Assembly (NCBI RefSeq): GCF_001540865.1
Contig: NC_033629.1
Location: 10,852,733-10,916,732, forward strand
Origin: Ananas comosus
Lineage: Eukaryota; Streptophyta; Magnoliopsida; Poales; Bromeliaceae
Direction: 5' to 3'
DNA: 64,000 bases
Positions 61,640 through 64,000 of the stretch are shown in pieces. A program made the position numbers and the translations under genes. Each line of letters starts with the position of its first letter. The first letter of the stretch is position 1. Under the pieces are notes generated by a model, which did not search any database, was not told the DNA's origin, and worked only from the letters and a program-made list of their open reading frames with translations.

Positions 61640-63355
61640 TAAATCAAATTATAATTATATATACAATTAAATTAAATTAAATCAAATTAAATATTTATCA
61701 TGCATCTTTCTATATGTTTGCCATATGTCAAACTCAAATATAGCAATTAGATGGTTAAAAATAAAATTATATTAAACACTATTAAATCAAATTAAAACAA
61801 ATTATACTAATTAAATATAATTATATATACAACTAAATAGAATATTATTAGAAAATACTATTAAACACTATTAAATCAAATTATAATTATATATATACAA
61901 TTAAATCAAATTAAATCAAATTAAATATTTATCATGTATCTTTCTATATACTTGCCACGTGTCAAACTCAAATATAGTAATTAGATGGTTAAAAATAAAA
62001 TTTTATTAGGAAACACTATTAAATCAAATTAAATCAAATTATACCAATTAAGTATAATTATATATACAATTAAATAGAATTTTATTAGGAAACACTATTA
62101 AACACTATTAAATCAAATTATAATCATATACAGAACTAACTAGAATTTTATTAGGAAACACTATTAAACACAATTAAATCAAATTATAATTATATATATA
62201 ATTAATTAATCAAATTAAATGTTTATCATACATCTTTTTATATACTTGCCACATGTCAACCTCAAATATAGCAATTTAGTAAATAGATTAAGAAACACTA
62301 TTAAATCAAATTAAATCACTATTAAACACTATTATTATAATTATATATACAATTAACTAGAATTTTATTAGAAAACACTATTAAATACTATTAAATCAAA
62401 TTATAATTATATATACAATTAAATCAAATTAAATCAAATTAAATATTTATCATGTATCTTTCTATATACTTGCCACGTGTAAAACTCAAATATAGTAATT
62501 AGATGGTTAAAAATAAAATTTTATTAGGAAATACTATTAAATCAAATTAAATCAAATTATACCAATTAAGTATAATTATATATACAATTAAATAAAATTT
62601 TATTAGAAAACACTATTCAACACTATTAAATCAAATTAAATCAAATTATACCAATTAAGTATAATTATATATACAACTAACTAGAATTTTATTAAGAAAC
62701 ACTGTTAAACACTATTAAATCAAATTATAATTATATATACAATTAAATCAAATTAAATATTTATCATGCATCTTTTATATACTTGCCACGTGTCAAATTC
62801 AAATATAGCAATTAGATGGTTAAAAATAGAATTTTATTAAGAAACACTGTTAAACACTATTAAATCAAATTATAATTATATATACAATTAAATCAAATTA
62901 AATATTTATCATGCATCTTTCTATATACTTGCCACGTGTCAAACTCAAATATAGCAATTAGATGGTTAAAAATAGAATTTTCAAACTCAAATATAGCAAT
63001 TAGATGATTAAAAATAGAATTTTGTTAGGAAACACTATTAAATCAAGTTAAACCAAATTATATCAATTAAGTATAATTATATATACAATTAAGTCAAATT
63101 AAATATTTATCATGCATCTTTCTATATCCTTGCCACATGTCAAACTCAAATATAGCAATTAGAAGGTTAAAAGTAGAAGTTTTTTAGGAAACACTATTAA
63201 ATCAAATTAAATCAAAATATACCAATTAAATATAATTATATATACAATTAACTAGAATTTTATTAGGAAACACTATTAAACACTATTAAATTAAATTATA
63301 ATTATATATACAATTAACTAGAATTTTATTAGGAAACACTATTAAACACTATTAA

Positions 63356-63586
63356 GGCTTAGTTTGGCATTGAGACCTATCTAACGGTATTAGATAGAAT
63401 AGAGTTGAGGAAAAAGCATATAGGGATATGCTTCTGCGTTCTCCAGTGGGACCGCAGAAAATATGTTGTAACCGACTCATCGCGATATGCGGAACGCAAT
63501 ATTAGTTACGGAAACAAATAGGGTATTTTTCCAACGTATTTTCTCACCGCACGTAACGCAATTTCCTCAAAATCCCAAACGAAGCC
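63356..63586. mobile_element. PIF/Harbinger MITE in the array, copy 2
   Basis: 231 bp, ends GGCTTAGTTTGGC and CCCAAACGAAGCC, TAA duplication at 63353-63355 and 63587-63589. Nearly identical to copy 1 except for an internal deletion near the left end. Confidence 0.75.
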
Positions 63587-64000
63587 TAAATCAAATTATA
63601 ATTATATATACAATTAAATTAAATTAAATCAAATTAAATATTTATCATGCATCTTTCTATATATTTGCCATATGTCAAACTCAAATATAGCAATTAGATG
63701 GTTAAAAATAAAATTATATTAAACACTATTAAATCAAATTAAAACAAATTATACTAATTAAATATAATTATATATACAACTAAATAGAATATTATTAGAA
63801 AATACTATTAAACACTATTAAATCAAATTATAATTATATATATAATTAAATCAAATTAAATCAAATTAAATACTTATCATGCATCTTTTATATGCTTGTC
63901 ACATATCAAACTCAAATATAGCAATTAGATGATTAAAAATAGAATTTTGTTAGGAAACACTATTAAATCAAGTTAAATCAAATTATATCAATTAAGTATA

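Larger units (their letters stand above)
60880..64000 (+). repeat. AT-rich satellite-like tandem array with higher-order repeat
   Basis: The unit marker 'cttgccacgtgtcaaactc' (variants) recurs about 11 times at spacings of 146-310 bp, most often 225-230. It alternates with 'ttaggaaacactattaaa' and 'caaattataattatatata' blocks. A 1947-bp higher-order repeat is seen because 61422-62040 recurs at 63369-63990. The array continues past the window. No coding. Confidence 0.85.

Noticed and set aside
60880..64000. CRISPR-like array
   Set aside because: Unit lengths of 146-310 bp, AT-rich and eukaryotic context; it is a satellite-type repeat.

Overview
This is plant nuclear DNA. The genes have many short exons with GT-AG introns, the spacers are very AT-rich, and there are dense miniature transposons. 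The gene content (PrimPol with a zinc knuckle, DHHC acyltransferase, QLQ/WRC growth-regulating factor, tau-class GST, H3.3-like histone) is land-plant. GC-rich first exons and many Tourist-like PIF/Harbinger elements suggest a monocot; the species is not determined. Runs of N mark assembly gaps or ambiguous bases at 53874-53883, 58696 and 61344.

Layout. 1-1124: last exon of a + strand lipid (sphingoid-base/diacylglycerol type) kinase. It is convergent with a complete 14-exon PrimPol-like primase-polymerase gene on the minus strand (14853 to 2610), whose introns hold PIF, hAT and Mutator-type MITEs. 14.9-22.5 kb: a repeat-rich spacer with a hAT MITE, a full-length SINE with 15-bp target duplication, a 194-bp miniature LTR element and LINE 3' ends. 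22483-22728: a small two-helix membrane protein of unknown role. 22.8-29.8 kb: transposon-rich spacer with a 1-kb Mutator-like element and a probable solo LTR. 35832-29829: a complete 7-exon DHHC protein S-acyltransferase, with a Cassandra-type TRIM (5S-rRNA-like LTRs) in intron 1 and a Mutator MITE in another intron. 40196-38017: a 3-exon TMEM234-like small membrane protein.

43013-43836: an intact-length, divergent histone H3 gene (H3.3-like, several Lys-to-Arg changes) whose codon 18 is TAG. 44.7-51 kb: LINE and hAT remnants, a 144-bp tandem repeat and one exon-like open stretch of unknown identity. 53.9-51.2 kb: a short growth-regulating-factor gene whose start lies in the N gap. 55.9-60.8 kb: PIF and CACTA elements and a tau GST pseudogene with broken exons, an intron expanded by a CACTA copy and a tandem duplication, and a PIF element inside exon 2. 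60.9-64 kb: an AT-rich tandem array (about 225 bp units) with a 1947-bp higher-order repeat carrying a PIF MITE, running off the window end.

The genes are ordinary separate plant loci, not an operon or pathway cluster. PrimPol and the H3 variant concern chromatin/replication, PAT and TMEM234 membranes, GRF growth control. I did not find a convincing new multi-gene system. The most unusual items are the interrupted H3 variant, the duplicated WW motif of the PrimPol tail, the SINE/LINE shared tail and the miniature LTR elements. Exon models were assembled by eye from reading frame, splice sites, phase and remembered family motifs; no alignment was run.
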